Part shown: positions 52,535 to 62,549 of the stretch, piece by piece
How the letters are laid out: every line of letters starts with the position of its first letter
How positions within the stretch are numbered: position 1 is the stretch's first letter
NCBI GenBank assembly: GCA_900316045.1
Contig: ONBM01000003.1
Span: forward strand, 1 to 64,000
Origin: an uncultured Bacteroidales bacterium
GTDB taxonomy: Bacteria > Bacteroidota > Bacteroidia > Bacteroidales > UBA932
Reading direction: 5' to 3'
Length of the DNA: 64,000 nt
The notes under the pieces: generated by a model
The model's input: the letters and a program-made list of their open reading frames with translations, nothing else
What the model was told of the DNA's origin: nothing
Database searches by the model: none
Made by a program: the position numbers and the translations under genes

Positions 52535-55500
52535 TTAGAAAGATATGTTGAATCCAGCATTATAAATCCTGGTATTTGGATAACTGTAGACATAATCCCC
52601 ATTCAGATTCGCGCTTCCCGTCATCTCTTCCGGATCGATGTCAATATCAGCTAGATCAGAGAACAACGTAACTAGGTTATAACCACTCACGTATGCTCTC
52701 AGCGAACTTATTCCCAGCTTCCTAAGGAATTTGCTTTGACTGAATGTATAGGAAAGCTCTACGTTCTTAAGCCTCAGATAAGACGCATCCATCAGCCATA
52801 TGTTTGAAGACTGAGTATACCAACTTTTGTTCATGAAAGAAATGCGAGGGAATCTGGAATTCTGATTGCTTTCCGTCCATCTGCCATCAGCGAGATATTT
52901 TAGAAGAGCTCGGTCATTGGTCATGCCGAAAGGCTCCATGTACTCTATGCCGAGAACACGCGATGCGTTCCATGCTCCTGTCCATTGCATTGAGAAACCG
53001 AAATTCTTCCAGTTGAATCCTGCGATGAAGCCGGCCACATACTCTGGTCTCTGACCATATCCGAACCAAGTATTGTCATCGCCATCTATCTTTCCGTCAT
53101 TATTCAAATCTTTGAATATGGCATCGCCCGGACGAGGATTGCCAAGAGTGATGTCAGGAATGCTGCCTCCCTTGCTTACAGTCATAAGCTCATGAGTTTC
53201 CGGATTGAAATCTGAATCGCCAAGATACCTGTCGAAGATGTATCCATAGGTCATCCCTGTTCTCCTACCGGTTTCAGCCATATATGGCTCATTCGGAACG
53301 ACTTCATCCATATTGATAATCTTGTTCCTCGCAAAAGAAATATTGCCAGTCAGACTATAGCTGAAATTCGAGCTTAGCTTAGATCTCCACGTTGCAGATA
53401 TCTCGTATCCATGATTATCGACTACCCCAAGATTAAGCATAGGCAAATTAATGTCTGCGATGTCAGGCAAGGTGTTTCTTTTCGAGAGAATATCGTAACG
53501 ATGCTCGAAAAAGAAGTCTGCCGTGATTGAAAGCTGATGTTTGAACAGAACCAGATCCAAGCCATAATTCTGCTTCCGGCATTTCTCCCAGGACACCACA
53601 GGATTGCCCTGAGCATTCTCTACTGCGTCATTGAGCATCACCCCGCTATACAACTGGCCAAATTGCCAGGAACCCCATGATCCGAAGTTAGCATTGCTAT
53701 GGGAAGGATTCCATGAACCATTCAGGTATAGGAAACGTTCTCCGGAATATTTGTCATTCCCCACAAGCCCGTATGATATGCGGAACTTGAGGAAATCCAC
53801 ATATTTTCTTGAAAATTTCATCCATGGCTCTTCGGTGATGACCCAGCCGACAGAACCTGCCGGAAAGAATCCATACCGGTGTCCAGGAGCGAAATTCTCA
53901 GATCCATTATAGCCGGCATTGAAGTCGGCAAGATATTTCTGCTTGTAATTCCACGTTATGCGGCCAACATACCCGACATAACCTGTAGGAATCTCCGGGA
54001 AATTAGATGGATAATATGTTTTAGTCTGGTTGTAAAGAAGAAGTCCGCTTACTGCATGATTTCCGAATTTACGGCTGTAGTTCAAGCTTCCTTCCAGATA
54101 CCAGTTTCGCCCCCTTGAAGTTCCGGAACTGTAAGACAAAGGTTCTTCCAGGCCGTCAACGCCAGAGGTTATGAATACATGCGTATTGTCATACATAGGA
54201 TTGTCCAGCGCCATCCCTGGCTGAGTGTAATGACCCATATAATTCACGCTCTGCCAGCGGCTGACCGCTGCCGTAGGAGTTCTGTTCACATACAGATAAT
54301 ATGTAGAATTATATGCTCCTTTAACGTTGACGCTCAACCCCTTGGTAACAAAATCGAGCTTCTGGCTCAGCTGGAGATCCAGATTCATGGTGTTTGTCGT
54401 TGTCTCGTTATAGCCATAGCCATAATACAGACCAAGACCGCTCATTCCGGAGCCGATAGGGATGAAATCGCCTAGGACGGGGGTTGTGTAATGTCCATCC
54501 ACGAAGCCTGGGCTGGAAAATGGAGTGCACCAAGTGATATATTGCCAGATGTTGCTCCCGTATCCATTAGGCTCATGATTCTTTCCAACTCTTCCGCCGA
54601 TATTAATGCTAAGCAAGGTGGTGGGACTGACATCTATATCGACGTTAGATCTGTAATTGTACCTATTATAGGTATAGTTTGAATTATAATTTTCAAAGCT
54701 CTTAAGCATTCCATCCTGATAGAGGTACCCGATGGAAACGAAATACCTCACCCTTTCCGCGCCTCCGGAAACGGTAATATTATGCTGTGTCTGCCATGAG
54801 AGGTCATGGAAGAGATAATCTTCCCAATTGGTGTTAGGGAACATTATCGGGTCGCGATTATTCTCGAACATATCCAGAACGGCATCTGAAAAAGTCACTG
54901 ATGTCCCAGGAGCGTTCCAATTATCCGTAATCTGAGCCTCATCGAATATCCTTCCGTGGTCATAACTGCTCACAGCCGTCAGATGCCTGAGAGGCTGAGT
55001 GAGGCCGAAGGAGGAACTCCAGTTGATTTTAGCCTTTCCTTCCTGGCCACGTTTCGTAGTAACCAGAATAACGCCATTCGCTCCCCTCACGCCAAAAACT
55101 GCCGTAGAAGCCGCATCTTTGAGTACCGTAATGCTTTCTATCTCGTTAGGATCCATTTGGAAGAAAGATCTCTCGACACCATCGACCAGCATGAGAGGCT
55201 TGGACGCTTCGTTGGTAAGAGAGCCGGATCCTCTCACATAAATGTCAGGATCCTCAGCTCCCGGCTGGCCAGATGTCTGAATAGTCGAAACCCCGGAGAG
55301 AGCTCCAGCAAGAGAGTTAGCGACACTGCCGGAAGGAGATTTCAGGAGATCTTCAGATCCGATTGAGGTAACAGCCCCCGTTATGGAAGTCTTTTTCTGG
55401 GTACCGTACGCAACAACCTGCACCGCGTCTAGATAATTCTGGTCATCAGCAAGCTCCACCACGATTCCATTCGTTCTATTGAACGAGACTTCCTTCGTCT

Positions 55501-55792
55501 GATAGCCGATGTATGAAACCAGGAAGACCGGTTTCATCCCATCAGGAAGACTGATGGAAAACTCTCCGTTCATGTCTGTCGCAGTGCCGACGGTTGATCC
55601 TTTGACATATATTCCTGCTCCAATCAAGGTTTCTCCCGTCCTCGCATCAACCACCTTCCCTTTATAGACGGCTTTCTGCTGCTGCGAAGACACAGCCAAG
55701 ATTCCGATGTCAGGAGCACTAGCCTCTGCCCAAATGGCAGGAGACGCAATGCATATCGCTGAAAAGGCAATGAAAAATAATCTACTATACAT
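52535..55792 (-). CDS. SusC/RagA-family transporter (PUL3, first pair)
   Basis: A 1085-residue transporter with signal MYSRLFFIAFSAICIASPAIWAEA, carboxypeptidase-like domain (YKGKVVDARTGETLIGAGIYVKGS), LDAVQVVAYGTQKKTSITGAV, plug (YVRGSGSLTNEASKPLMLVDG, VLKDAASTAVFGVRGANG) and a barrel ending YNAGFNISF. Complete. It heads the susC-susD-susC-susD run and is probably the principal importer for PUL3. 142 bp separate it from the lipoprotein gene upstream. Confidence 0.94.
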   Translation of the reverse strand: MYSRLFFIAFSAICIASPAIWAEASAPDIGILAVSSQQQKAVYKGKVVDARTGETLIGAGIYVKGSTVGTATDMNGEFSISLPDGMKPVFLVSYIGYQTKEVSFNRTNGIVVELADDQNYLDAVQVVAYGTQKKTSITGAVTSIGSEDLLKSPSGSVANSLAGALSGVSTIQTSGQPGAEDPDIYVRGSGSLTNEASKPLMLVDGVERSFFQMDPNEIESITVLKDAASTAVFGVRGANGVILVTTKRGQEGKAKINWSSSFGLTQPLRHLTAVSSYDHGRIFDEAQITDNWNAPGTSVTFSDAVLDMFENNRDPIMFPNTNWEDYLFHDLSWQTQHNITVSGGAERVRYFVSIGYLYQDGMLKSFENYNSNYTYNRYNYRSNVDIDVSPTTLLSINIGGRVGKNHEPNGYGSNIWQYITWCTPFSSPGFVDGHYTTPVLGDFIPIGSGMSGLGLYYGYGYNETTTNTMNLDLQLSQKLDFVTKGLSVNVKGAYNSTYYLYVNRTPTAAVSRWQSVNYMGHYTQPGMALDNPMYDNTHVFITSGVDGLEEPLSYSSGTSRGRNWYLEGSLNYSRKFGNHAVSGLLLYNQTKTYYPSNFPEIPTGYVGYVGRITWNYKQKYLADFNAGYNGSENFAPGHRYGFFPAGSVGWVITEEPWMKFSRKYVDFLKFRISYGLVGNDKYSGERFLYLNGSWNPSHSNANFGSWGSWQFGQLYSGVMLNDAVENAQGNPVVSWEKCRKQNYGLDLVLFKHQLSITADFFFEHRYDILSKRNTLPDIADINLPMLNLGVVDNHGYEISATWRSKLSSNFSYSLTGNISFARNKIINMDEVVPNEPYMAETGRRTGMTYGYIFDRYLGDSDFNPETHELMTVSKGGSIPDITLGNPRPGDAIFKDLNNDGKIDGDDNTWFGYGQRPEYVAGFIAGFNWKNFGFSMQWTGAWNASRVLGIEYMEPFGMTNDRALLKYLADGRWTESNQNSRFPRISFMNKSWYTQSSNIWLMDASYLRLKNVELSYTFSQSKFLRKLGISSLRAYVSGYNLVTLFSDLADIDIDPEEMTGSANLNGDYVYSYPNTRIYNAGFNISF

Positions 55793-55934
55793 TTATCAAT
55801 TTGGCTAACGTCTAAAATTATTCCGGCATCTATGTCAACTTTTTCTTAAATGTCCCACAGGCGCCGGAATAATAAATCGCATATCTCCCGTTCTAGACGA
55901 TTTCAACCGCAATACTTATGCAGCCAGGGAGAAA

Positions 55935-57716
55935 TTATTTAGCATCGAAAGTGATGAAATACGAGGCTGTCAGCGTGGCTCCGTTATTAGCATACCTTTC
56001 TGGCTGGTAAGTCGCATCTGCTTGGGAAATAACTGTAGTACCATTGACCTTCACGTTCGGAAGAGACTCAGGCTTTTCATCATCACTTGAGGTAAGCAGC
56101 GCGGCATCTCTCCAGCCAAGCTGATTTGCAATCCATACCATCTGGGCAGTAGAATAGCCTATTGCAATTCCTCCCCATCTGTCTGGCCAATCCGTGGAAG
56201 GGGCATTATCCTTAGACCCATCCCAGAGATCCTGTCCGCCACCGCTTACCATAATGGCAATCTTATTGTCATAGGTGCGCCCGATCACGATTCTCTTCAT
56301 GTAGAATCCGCCCCAGCCCATTCCAAGCACGCCTTGGTCTGAGCAATACTGCGTCGCATCGTTCTTTATGATGTCCGTGACTTTAAGTGCTTTTCCATCG
56401 CGGATGGCCCAGCCGTAAACCCAAGAAGCATCTGTCACATCCCACTGCTTGTCAGCGGCATCAGCCACCTGCTGAACCTCAGAGGCGAACGCATCGCCTT
56501 CGGTTATCCAGTCTGAACGTTTAGGAACAGAATAGAACTTGTCGTTTTTGTACGTTGCTACCGAGAAAGACATCTTTCCGTCTGAGTTGAAGCCTACGGA
56601 ATTTCTCCAGAGCACCGCATGATCGCCAGTTGGATTATTTGCCATCACGCCATTATCATAGACCATGTAGTCAATTGAGTTCATGTGTTTGCAACCAGTC
56701 ACGACCACAAGATTATTGTAATCGGAGAAATGCTTTGATGTGTCTATGTTCGCGGTAATATCTCCCTTTACAGATTCCTGGTCAAGCGTAACGATGACGA
56801 TTTTCCCAAAACCATTCATGGTAGGACGATCTTCCTTCCAGTCTCCAGGGAAAGAGAAGGCATCATTCGAGTAGCGATAGTGCTCTCCTTCTGCGAGTTC
56901 CTCGCCGTATTCCCAGCTACGCGGGTTCGAAGGAGCCCAGAATGAATTCACATAATAGACAGGAATGCCCAGGAACTGGTCAGCGGAATAAACATGCACG
57001 AAAGGATACTGGCCGGCATCCACGAAGTTTGCCGTAATGTCCGTAAATCCCATTTCCGACATTGACTTTCCCGAATATGCAGTCACATCGAGTCTGACTT
57101 TGTACACGCGGTCTTGGCCGCCTAGCTTGAATATTATTTCTTGTTCTATTCCATCGCTGAAATCATAATCTGTGTCTTCAGGAACCTGAGTCCCTGTCTG
57201 TAAAGCGCCTTCATTGAAAATGAGCTTCACATTATTATAGTCAATGACATCCTGGTCATATTTGACGGATATCGTTTTAGAGGCGTTATCCACTGAAACA
57301 TTCTCTCCTGCCTTAAGACCCTCGATCTGAATCTTGGACGGATCGACGATTGGGAATGCATTCGAAGAGAATGCAATGGTATACCTCACCGATGCATTTG
57401 ACGGACTGGTGAATCTGAGCACTGGCGTACTCTGAAGATCGACGCCGGTAAGGACTGTCGGATACGTGAGAGTCCAGCCTTTGTTAACCTCGATAGAAAT
57501 ATCGACATTGGAATAAGTTTCTGCGTTGTTGAACGTAAAGGTTACTTTCTGCGCATTGTCATCTACGACGCCGGCAACAGTCTCGTCTCCGCATTTCACC
57601 GAAATGGATTTGATAGGCACTTCAGGATCCTTCTCATTTGACTCTTTGGTGCAGGACGCAAATGCAAACGTCCCGGCAAGTGCGACAGTTAAAAAATAGA
57701 CTAACTTTTTCATCAT
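55935..57716 (-). CDS. Surface lipoprotein with C-terminal domain resembling NAGPA phosphodiester glycosidase
   Basis: A 593-residue lipoprotein (MMKKLVYFLTVALAGTFAFASC). Residues ~30-220 are two Ig-like beta domains of the kind used as linkers (IKSISVKCGDETVAGVVDDN; IQIEGLKAGENVSVDNASKT). The C-terminal ~380 residues follow the layout of NAGPA (phosphodiester glycosidase/DUF2233): MKRIVIGRTYDNKIAIMVSGG, then GIAIGYSTAQMVWIANQLGWRDAALL. The hallmark LDGGGSST of active members is not seen; the aligned stretch reads LLTSSDDEKPES. It may be a binding protein or a divergent enzyme. It is the first gene on the minus strand before the SusC/D genes. Family call is tentative. Confidence 0.55.
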   Translation of the reverse strand: MMKKLVYFLTVALAGTFAFASCTKESNEKDPEVPIKSISVKCGDETVAGVVDDNAQKVTFTFNNAETYSNVDISIEVNKGWTLTYPTVLTGVDLQSTPVLRFTSPSNASVRYTIAFSSNAFPIVDPSKIQIEGLKAGENVSVDNASKTISVKYDQDVIDYNNVKLIFNEGALQTGTQVPEDTDYDFSDGIEQEIIFKLGGQDRVYKVRLDVTAYSGKSMSEMGFTDITANFVDAGQYPFVHVYSADQFLGIPVYYVNSFWAPSNPRSWEYGEELAEGEHYRYSNDAFSFPGDWKEDRPTMNGFGKIVIVTLDQESVKGDITANIDTSKHFSDYNNLVVVTGCKHMNSIDYMVYDNGVMANNPTGDHAVLWRNSVGFNSDGKMSFSVATYKNDKFYSVPKRSDWITEGDAFASEVQQVADAADKQWDVTDASWVYGWAIRDGKALKVTDIIKNDATQYCSDQGVLGMGWGGFYMKRIVIGRTYDNKIAIMVSGGGQDLWDGSKDNAPSTDWPDRWGGIAIGYSTAQMVWIANQLGWRDAALLTSSDDEKPESLPNVKVNGTTVISQADATYQPERYANNGATLTASYFITFDAK

Positions 57717-58002
57717 ACGAAATAAACGGTTATTAATTTAATATTCAATTACATAATAATATATTCCACTCATTTTCCGACGAATTGCTCCGCCAGCCGA
57801 TAATTGTAGCGCTAATTTACTTTTTCCTAATTAATCAAAGGTGGAAAAAATAACGGAAAAATTCGCCTTCTTGCCTGAACGCATCTTTGCGATGGCAATA
57901 AATTCCGGTTTCTGTTAAGCCAATGGAGAAAAATCCGTTAAATTATCTACCAATACAAATTTAATAAGACTAACTTTGTTCTTCGAATTAAACTCAAAAA
58001 AA
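57717..58002. promoter_or_regulatory. Divergent intergenic region between PUL3 operons
   Basis: AT-rich, 286 bp, no gene. TAACTTTG at 57971-57978 is a good -7 element for the plus-strand enzyme operon, 24 bp before its ATG. No -7 match was found for the minus operon. The HTCS binding site is expected here but no direct repeat was recognised. Confidence 0.5.
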
Positions 58003-60252
58003 ATGAGTTGCTCAACATTAGCAAAAATACTACTGGCAGCCATTTTCGCACTGGCATCTTGCAGCAACGATAAAGCTGTGGGCGTTGAATACAGATACGT
58101 TGACACCGCCCAAGGAATCATAGCGGGAGTTGACACGTGGCCGGCTAAAATTTTCGTCTTCAGGAACGATAAATGCATTTCGATCCAGGACGCAAAGAAT
58201 ATCGGCAGCCTCACAGAGTTAAAAGCACAATCCGGAGATAAAATTTCCACTGTCGCATTCGAGAACCTTGACAATCTGGACATTTCCCCCCTGGAAACAG
58301 GAGGAAAGCCAGAAACCTATGCCATTGGCGTAATCAACGAAACGGCTGGTACAGGAGCATCCGTCTGGGTAGGAAATTCAACGATAAACTCCTCGAAAAC
58401 GATTTCGCAGTCACTGTCCCCTCTCACGTCCGCAATCGCCTTGAACGTAGAGGGCTCTTCCGCAATTGAAGCAGATGCATCTCTCACCATTGATGGGTTG
58501 TCTGGCAAATGGAATCCTGCGACAGAATCATTCTTCCAAGGGGATGATGCCGTTAGCGCCACCGTCAAATCCGGGAAAGAAATAATTGTCTTGCCGATGC
58601 AGAACCAAGATGCCGAATGGACTCCGGACATCAAGATATCCATAGACAATCAGACTCTATCTCCTAGACTCACTTTGCCGCAAGGCATCGGAAAAGGGGA
58701 AAGAGCAGAATTTTCATTAGACTTCTCAAACTACAAGAAGAGCAACTCATATACTGTCAGCTGCCATATTTCAGACATAGCCACGGGCAAAGCCATTCTT
58801 TCGAAGTCCAAGACATTCATTTCAGGGGAAGAAGCAGGCAGGCATTACTCCGTGCAAGTCGAGAACAACGGGACTTGGGAAGAAATGACTGTAAGGGATG
58901 CCCTCTGCTCAAATGCTGCTAAACATACCGAAATATGGAATGACTGGAACAATTCAAAGGCTAAGCGGGACACGATGTCTTTCTGCATTTTCGAGAATCC
59001 TTTTACCGGACCGGTCAAGTTACGAGTCAAGAAACTAGACGGGCGATTCTCGTCTGCGCAGATACGTCCAAGCAAATACGGAATCTCCGCCACCACCCTG
59101 GAAGGGAATATGATAGAATTCACCGTTCCGTCCTATGACATGCATAAAATAAGCGTTGAGTTCGACGGAGACCGACAGCACAATCTGTTCCTCTATGGAT
59201 ATAGGCCAGACGCAAACAAGCCATCTGCCAGCTCTTCGTCCGTAAAGTATTATGGTCCTGGAGAACACGATGCAGGCACGATTGCTTTAAACTCCGGGCA
59301 GACCTTATATATTGACTATGGCGCAATCGTTTACGGGAATGTAGTTACCAATGGAAGCAATGTGACCATAGCCGGCCACGGAATCCTGAGCGGAGCAAAA
59401 CTGAAGCATTGGGGCGATGCACAGTACAGCTGGGGAGACATGCTCATCCGCTGCAACAGTTCAAACTCTCCAGTCTCCGCCTTAAAAATCAGCGACATTA
59501 CCATGATCGACAGCCCCGGCTGGAATTTGTGCGTCACTAGCACAGATGGGGTCTCGATAAAAGGGGTCAACATGATAAGCTGGGAACTCAACGGGGATGG
59601 GATCGACATCGTAAGCTGCACCGGAGTTGACATCAGCGACTGCTTCATCCGCACCTACGATGACTGCATCACGCTTAAATGTCGTTTTATCGTCACTCCT
59701 ATCACAGACGTAAGCGATGTAAGCATACACGACAATCTTATTTGGCCAGATTATGCAAGAGGAGTCGTTGTGGGGCCTGAAGCAGGAAACATATCATTAT
59801 ATCCTGGTCGCCTGCACGACATTATCGTAAGCGATTGCACTTTCCTTCAGCATGCCAGGGGACTTTCAGATGATCTGCGTGCCGCTTTTGCGATAGGCCA
59901 GGGCAGCGATGGCAGCAGCGACCTGTGGAGCGGGAGCAATCCTCCGGCTAGAATATCAGATATCACGGCTGAGAATCTGACATTCGATGACATCAATCCT
60001 TCCGGAAGGGCAGTTTCAATACGTCAATATGGCGGCACTCCTAAAGTGGTGATGGATAATATTAACTTCAGGAATATAACCGTTACGAGCAAAAAGGCTG
60101 GAAACTACCCAGCCCTTACAATATACACGAAAGGAAGCACCATCACAGGGATGAAAATCACAGGATTCACCGTGAATGGAGAAATAATCAAAGGCACAGG
60201 AAGCCAATTCACCATTGACAATCCGGCCAATGTAGAATATAGCATAGAATAA
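58003..60252 (+). CDS. GH28-like right-handed beta-helix glycosidase with N-terminal fimbrial-anchor-like domain
   Basis: A ~749-residue lipoprotein (MSCSTLAKILLAAIFALASC). Residues ~25-290 resemble FimB/Mfa2-type modules (VEYRYVDTAQGIIAGVDTWPAKIFVFRNDK). From about 420 on is a parallel beta-helix: YIDYGAIVYGNVVTNGSNVTIAGHGILSG (in part), WELNGDGIDIVSCTGVDISDC, IRTYDDCITLKC, YARGVVVGPEAG. The DGID and DDC aspartates fit the acidic residues of GH28 polygalacturonase-type enzymes; the GHG and RIK motifs of classic GH28 are not evident, so another beta-helix family is possible. It heads the operon with GH123- and GH20-type genes. ATG 58003 opens the lipoprotein signal. Confidence 0.7.
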   Translation: MSCSTLAKILLAAIFALASCSNDKAVGVEYRYVDTAQGIIAGVDTWPAKIFVFRNDKCISIQDAKNIGSLTELKAQSGDKISTVAFENLDNLDISPLETGGKPETYAIGVINETAGTGASVWVGNSTINSSKTISQSLSPLTSAIALNVEGSSAIEADASLTIDGLSGKWNPATESFFQGDDAVSATVKSGKEIIVLPMQNQDAEWTPDIKISIDNQTLSPRLTLPQGIGKGERAEFSLDFSNYKKSNSYTVSCHISDIATGKAILSKSKTFISGEEAGRHYSVQVENNGTWEEMTVRDALCSNAAKHTEIWNDWNNSKAKRDTMSFCIFENPFTGPVKLRVKKLDGRFSSAQIRPSKYGISATTLEGNMIEFTVPSYDMHKISVEFDGDRQHNLFLYGYRPDANKPSASSSSVKYYGPGEHDAGTIALNSGQTLYIDYGAIVYGNVVTNGSNVTIAGHGILSGAKLKHWGDAQYSWGDMLIRCNSSNSPVSALKISDITMIDSPGWNLCVTSTDGVSIKGVNMISWELNGDGIDIVSCTGVDISDCFIRTYDDCITLKCRFIVTPITDVSDVSIHDNLIWPDYARGVVVGPEAGNISLYPGRLHDIIVSDCTFLQHARGLSDDLRAAFAIGQGSDGSSDLWSGSNPPARISDITAENLTFDDINPSGRAVSIRQYGGTPKVVMDNINFRNITVTSKKAGNYPALTIYTKGSTITGMKITGFTVNGEIIKGTGSQFTIDNPANVEYSIE

Positions 60253-60265
60253 AACCACAGATATC

Positions 60266-62548
60266 ATGACTAAAAGCTTTTCTATGACATACGCAGTGTT
60301 GATCCTTACTGCTGCTGCCTTAGGGGGATGCAAAGTGGAGACAGACGACCTCAACGCCCAGACGCAGGAAGTCCAGGGAATCGTCATGTCTCCATCGTCT
60401 CTTACGATAAAAAAAGGGAACGCTGCGACAATCGGAGCAAGAATCAGCAAATGGAATGCATCCACAAGCAGTCCAATTGCATGGACAGTCGAAGATTCCA
60501 ATATCGCAAGCGTAACGCAGGAAGGAATCGTGACAGGCCTCGGCATAGGCGAAACTGACATCAAAGCTTCAGCCGGAGGCAAAACGGGCATCTGTCATGT
60601 AACAGTAATCGACTCAAGAATACCTGCCGATAGCCTGAAATTCGATGTGGAGCAATTGCGCATCAACGTTGGAAAGAAAGAGCCAGTCAAAGCCACTGTA
60701 TTCCCTTCGAATTCTACGGACGCACCTGTATGGACATCGTCAGACGAATCGGTCGCCACAGTCGATGCAGCAGGGGTCGTCACTGGCAAAAAATGTGGTT
60801 ATGCGACAATCACGGCAAAAGCAGGTGATGCTGCCACATCAGTCACAGCCCTGATTCATGGAGATATTTGGCTGGAACAGGTTGACGCCCTCATAAAACC
60901 TACGACTTTCGAAGATCATCCGTTCGAGACCGACACCATTCGCGTGGCAAGAGGAGAGACAGCCACAGTGCAAATGATGGTTTATTGCGACAAAGATGAA
61001 GGCACCATAACGCCATCCATCACGCAATTCGCCCTGAAAGGCAAAACTGGCATAGACATCAACCCCGAACTCCATTGGGTGAGAAATGTCAAATGCACTC
61101 CTCACTGGGACCAGTGGGCGGGAGGAGCAGCTCCCGACAGGTATCCGCAAGAGCAGCTTCTCATTCCGGATGCCCTAATGCCTCTAGAGGATTGGACCGT
61201 TAATCTTCCGAATGGCAATCAAACTGCATTCTGGGCAGAATTCGACATTCCTCGTGACGCACCAGCAGGAATATATGAAGGAATCGCCAAAATACAAGGA
61301 AACGACAGCGGCGAACTCCCTTTCACTGTGGAGGTCTACGATGTCACATTGCCTGAGAAACAGACTTTGGACATCATGCAATGGATTAACGGAGACCTGA
61401 AAGCGATGAATAACGGCAAAGAGAACGAGATGTACGCCAATTATGATTTGATCGAGAATGTCATCGTGCCGTTTGTAAGCAAGTACGGGCAAAACAGCTT
61501 CAATTCTCAATACTATCAGACCTATTACACAGGAAGGAGACTCGTAAAAAACGCTTCTGGGGAATGGGAAATGAACGCCGATTTCAGCACGCTGGGAAGA
61601 GAAATCGAGATGTATTACAGAGCATGCCCTGACCTTCACTATGTTCAGGGGCCAAACATAATCGCCAGCGCAAAGGACAAAACGGACGGCCTTCTTGTGA
61701 TGCTGGGGATTGAGCTGAATGATGATGGCTCTCCAAAATGTACAGATAATGGAGACGGGACTTATTCTCCGGTCTGGACCTATGTGGACCAGCGCGACCA
61801 GTACAGTCCAGAAGTCGAGATGTATCTCAAGCTGTATTTCCAGGCTCTGGAAAAATATCTCAAGTCACATTCCCTTCCTGACGGGAGGACCTATCTAGAC
61901 GTCTATCTACAGACTCTATGTGACGAGCCTAATGATAAAACAGCGCCAGCCTATATGAGAGTTGCTTCTTACATCAAAAAAGGAGGCCCGGAAATCAAAA
62001 TAATGGATCCGCTGGGAACGCATAAAATCACAGACGAGTATCTGGACGTGCCATGCCCGTGCATAGATGTGCTGAAAGGAGAGAATGGATATGAGTACAC
62101 AGACAATCAGATACCGTGGATATACTGCGCCATGGGTCCGCAGGGTAACGGGCTCAACAGATTCATAAGAATCCCGCTCATCAAAACGAGACTGATCCAT
62201 TGGCTGAACTATCGCTACAACACCGTGGGCTTCCTGCACTGGGGGCTGAATTACTGGCATGGAGCACCATCAGAGAATCCATGGAAGGATGCTTACGGCG
62301 AATTCATCGGAGGCGACATGTGGATTATCTGGCCAGGCAACAAGAAAGTCTATCCTTCCATACGCCTGAGCGCGATGCGCGACGGCATCAGAGATTACGA
62401 ATTGCTGAAAATGGTTGGGCAGAAGTCTAAAGCCGAATCCGATGCAATCTGCAGGAAAATAGTGACTGACACGTGGAATTACACCACTGACATCAAGGCT
62501 TTCCGCGCGGGCAGAAAGGCTATTCTCGATTATCTCTCTGGCAAATAA
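60266..62548 (+). CDS. GH123-like glycoside hydrolase (DUF4091) with two Big2 domains
   Basis: A 760-residue lipoprotein (MTKSFSMTYAVLILTAAALGGC). Two BIG2 Ig-like domains (about residues 36-113, SPSSLTIKKGNAATIGARIS to GKTGICHVTV; and 118-197, VTGKKCGYATITAKAG). Then a beta-sandwich and barrel of the DUF4091/GH123 type: WAEFDIPRDAPAGIYEGIAKI, and LQTLCDEPNDKT, whose Asp-Glu pair fits the catalytic motif of GH123 N-acetyl-beta-galactosaminidases; C-terminal SIRLSAMRDGIRDYELLKMV is typical. GH123 acts on beta-GalNAc in glycosphingolipids and related host glycans. It starts 14 bp after the GH28-like gene. Family call is good; exact substrate is not determined. Confidence 0.82.
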   Translation: MTKSFSMTYAVLILTAAALGGCKVETDDLNAQTQEVQGIVMSPSSLTIKKGNAATIGARISKWNASTSSPIAWTVEDSNIASVTQEGIVTGLGIGETDIKASAGGKTGICHVTVIDSRIPADSLKFDVEQLRINVGKKEPVKATVFPSNSTDAPVWTSSDESVATVDAAGVVTGKKCGYATITAKAGDAATSVTALIHGDIWLEQVDALIKPTTFEDHPFETDTIRVARGETATVQMMVYCDKDEGTITPSITQFALKGKTGIDINPELHWVRNVKCTPHWDQWAGGAAPDRYPQEQLLIPDALMPLEDWTVNLPNGNQTAFWAEFDIPRDAPAGIYEGIAKIQGNDSGELPFTVEVYDVTLPEKQTLDIMQWINGDLKAMNNGKENEMYANYDLIENVIVPFVSKYGQNSFNSQYYQTYYTGRRLVKNASGEWEMNADFSTLGREIEMYYRACPDLHYVQGPNIIASAKDKTDGLLVMLGIELNDDGSPKCTDNGDGTYSPVWTYVDQRDQYSPEVEMYLKLYFQALEKYLKSHSLPDGRTYLDVYLQTLCDEPNDKTAPAYMRVASYIKKGGPEIKIMDPLGTHKITDEYLDVPCPCIDVLKGENGYEYTDNQIPWIYCAMGPQGNGLNRFIRIPLIKTRLIHWLNYRYNTVGFLHWGLNYWHGAPSENPWKDAYGEFIGGDMWIIWPGNKKVYPSIRLSAMRDGIRDYELLKMVGQKSKAESDAICRKIVTDTWNYTTDIKAFRAGRKAILDYLSGK

Positions 62549-62549
62549 T

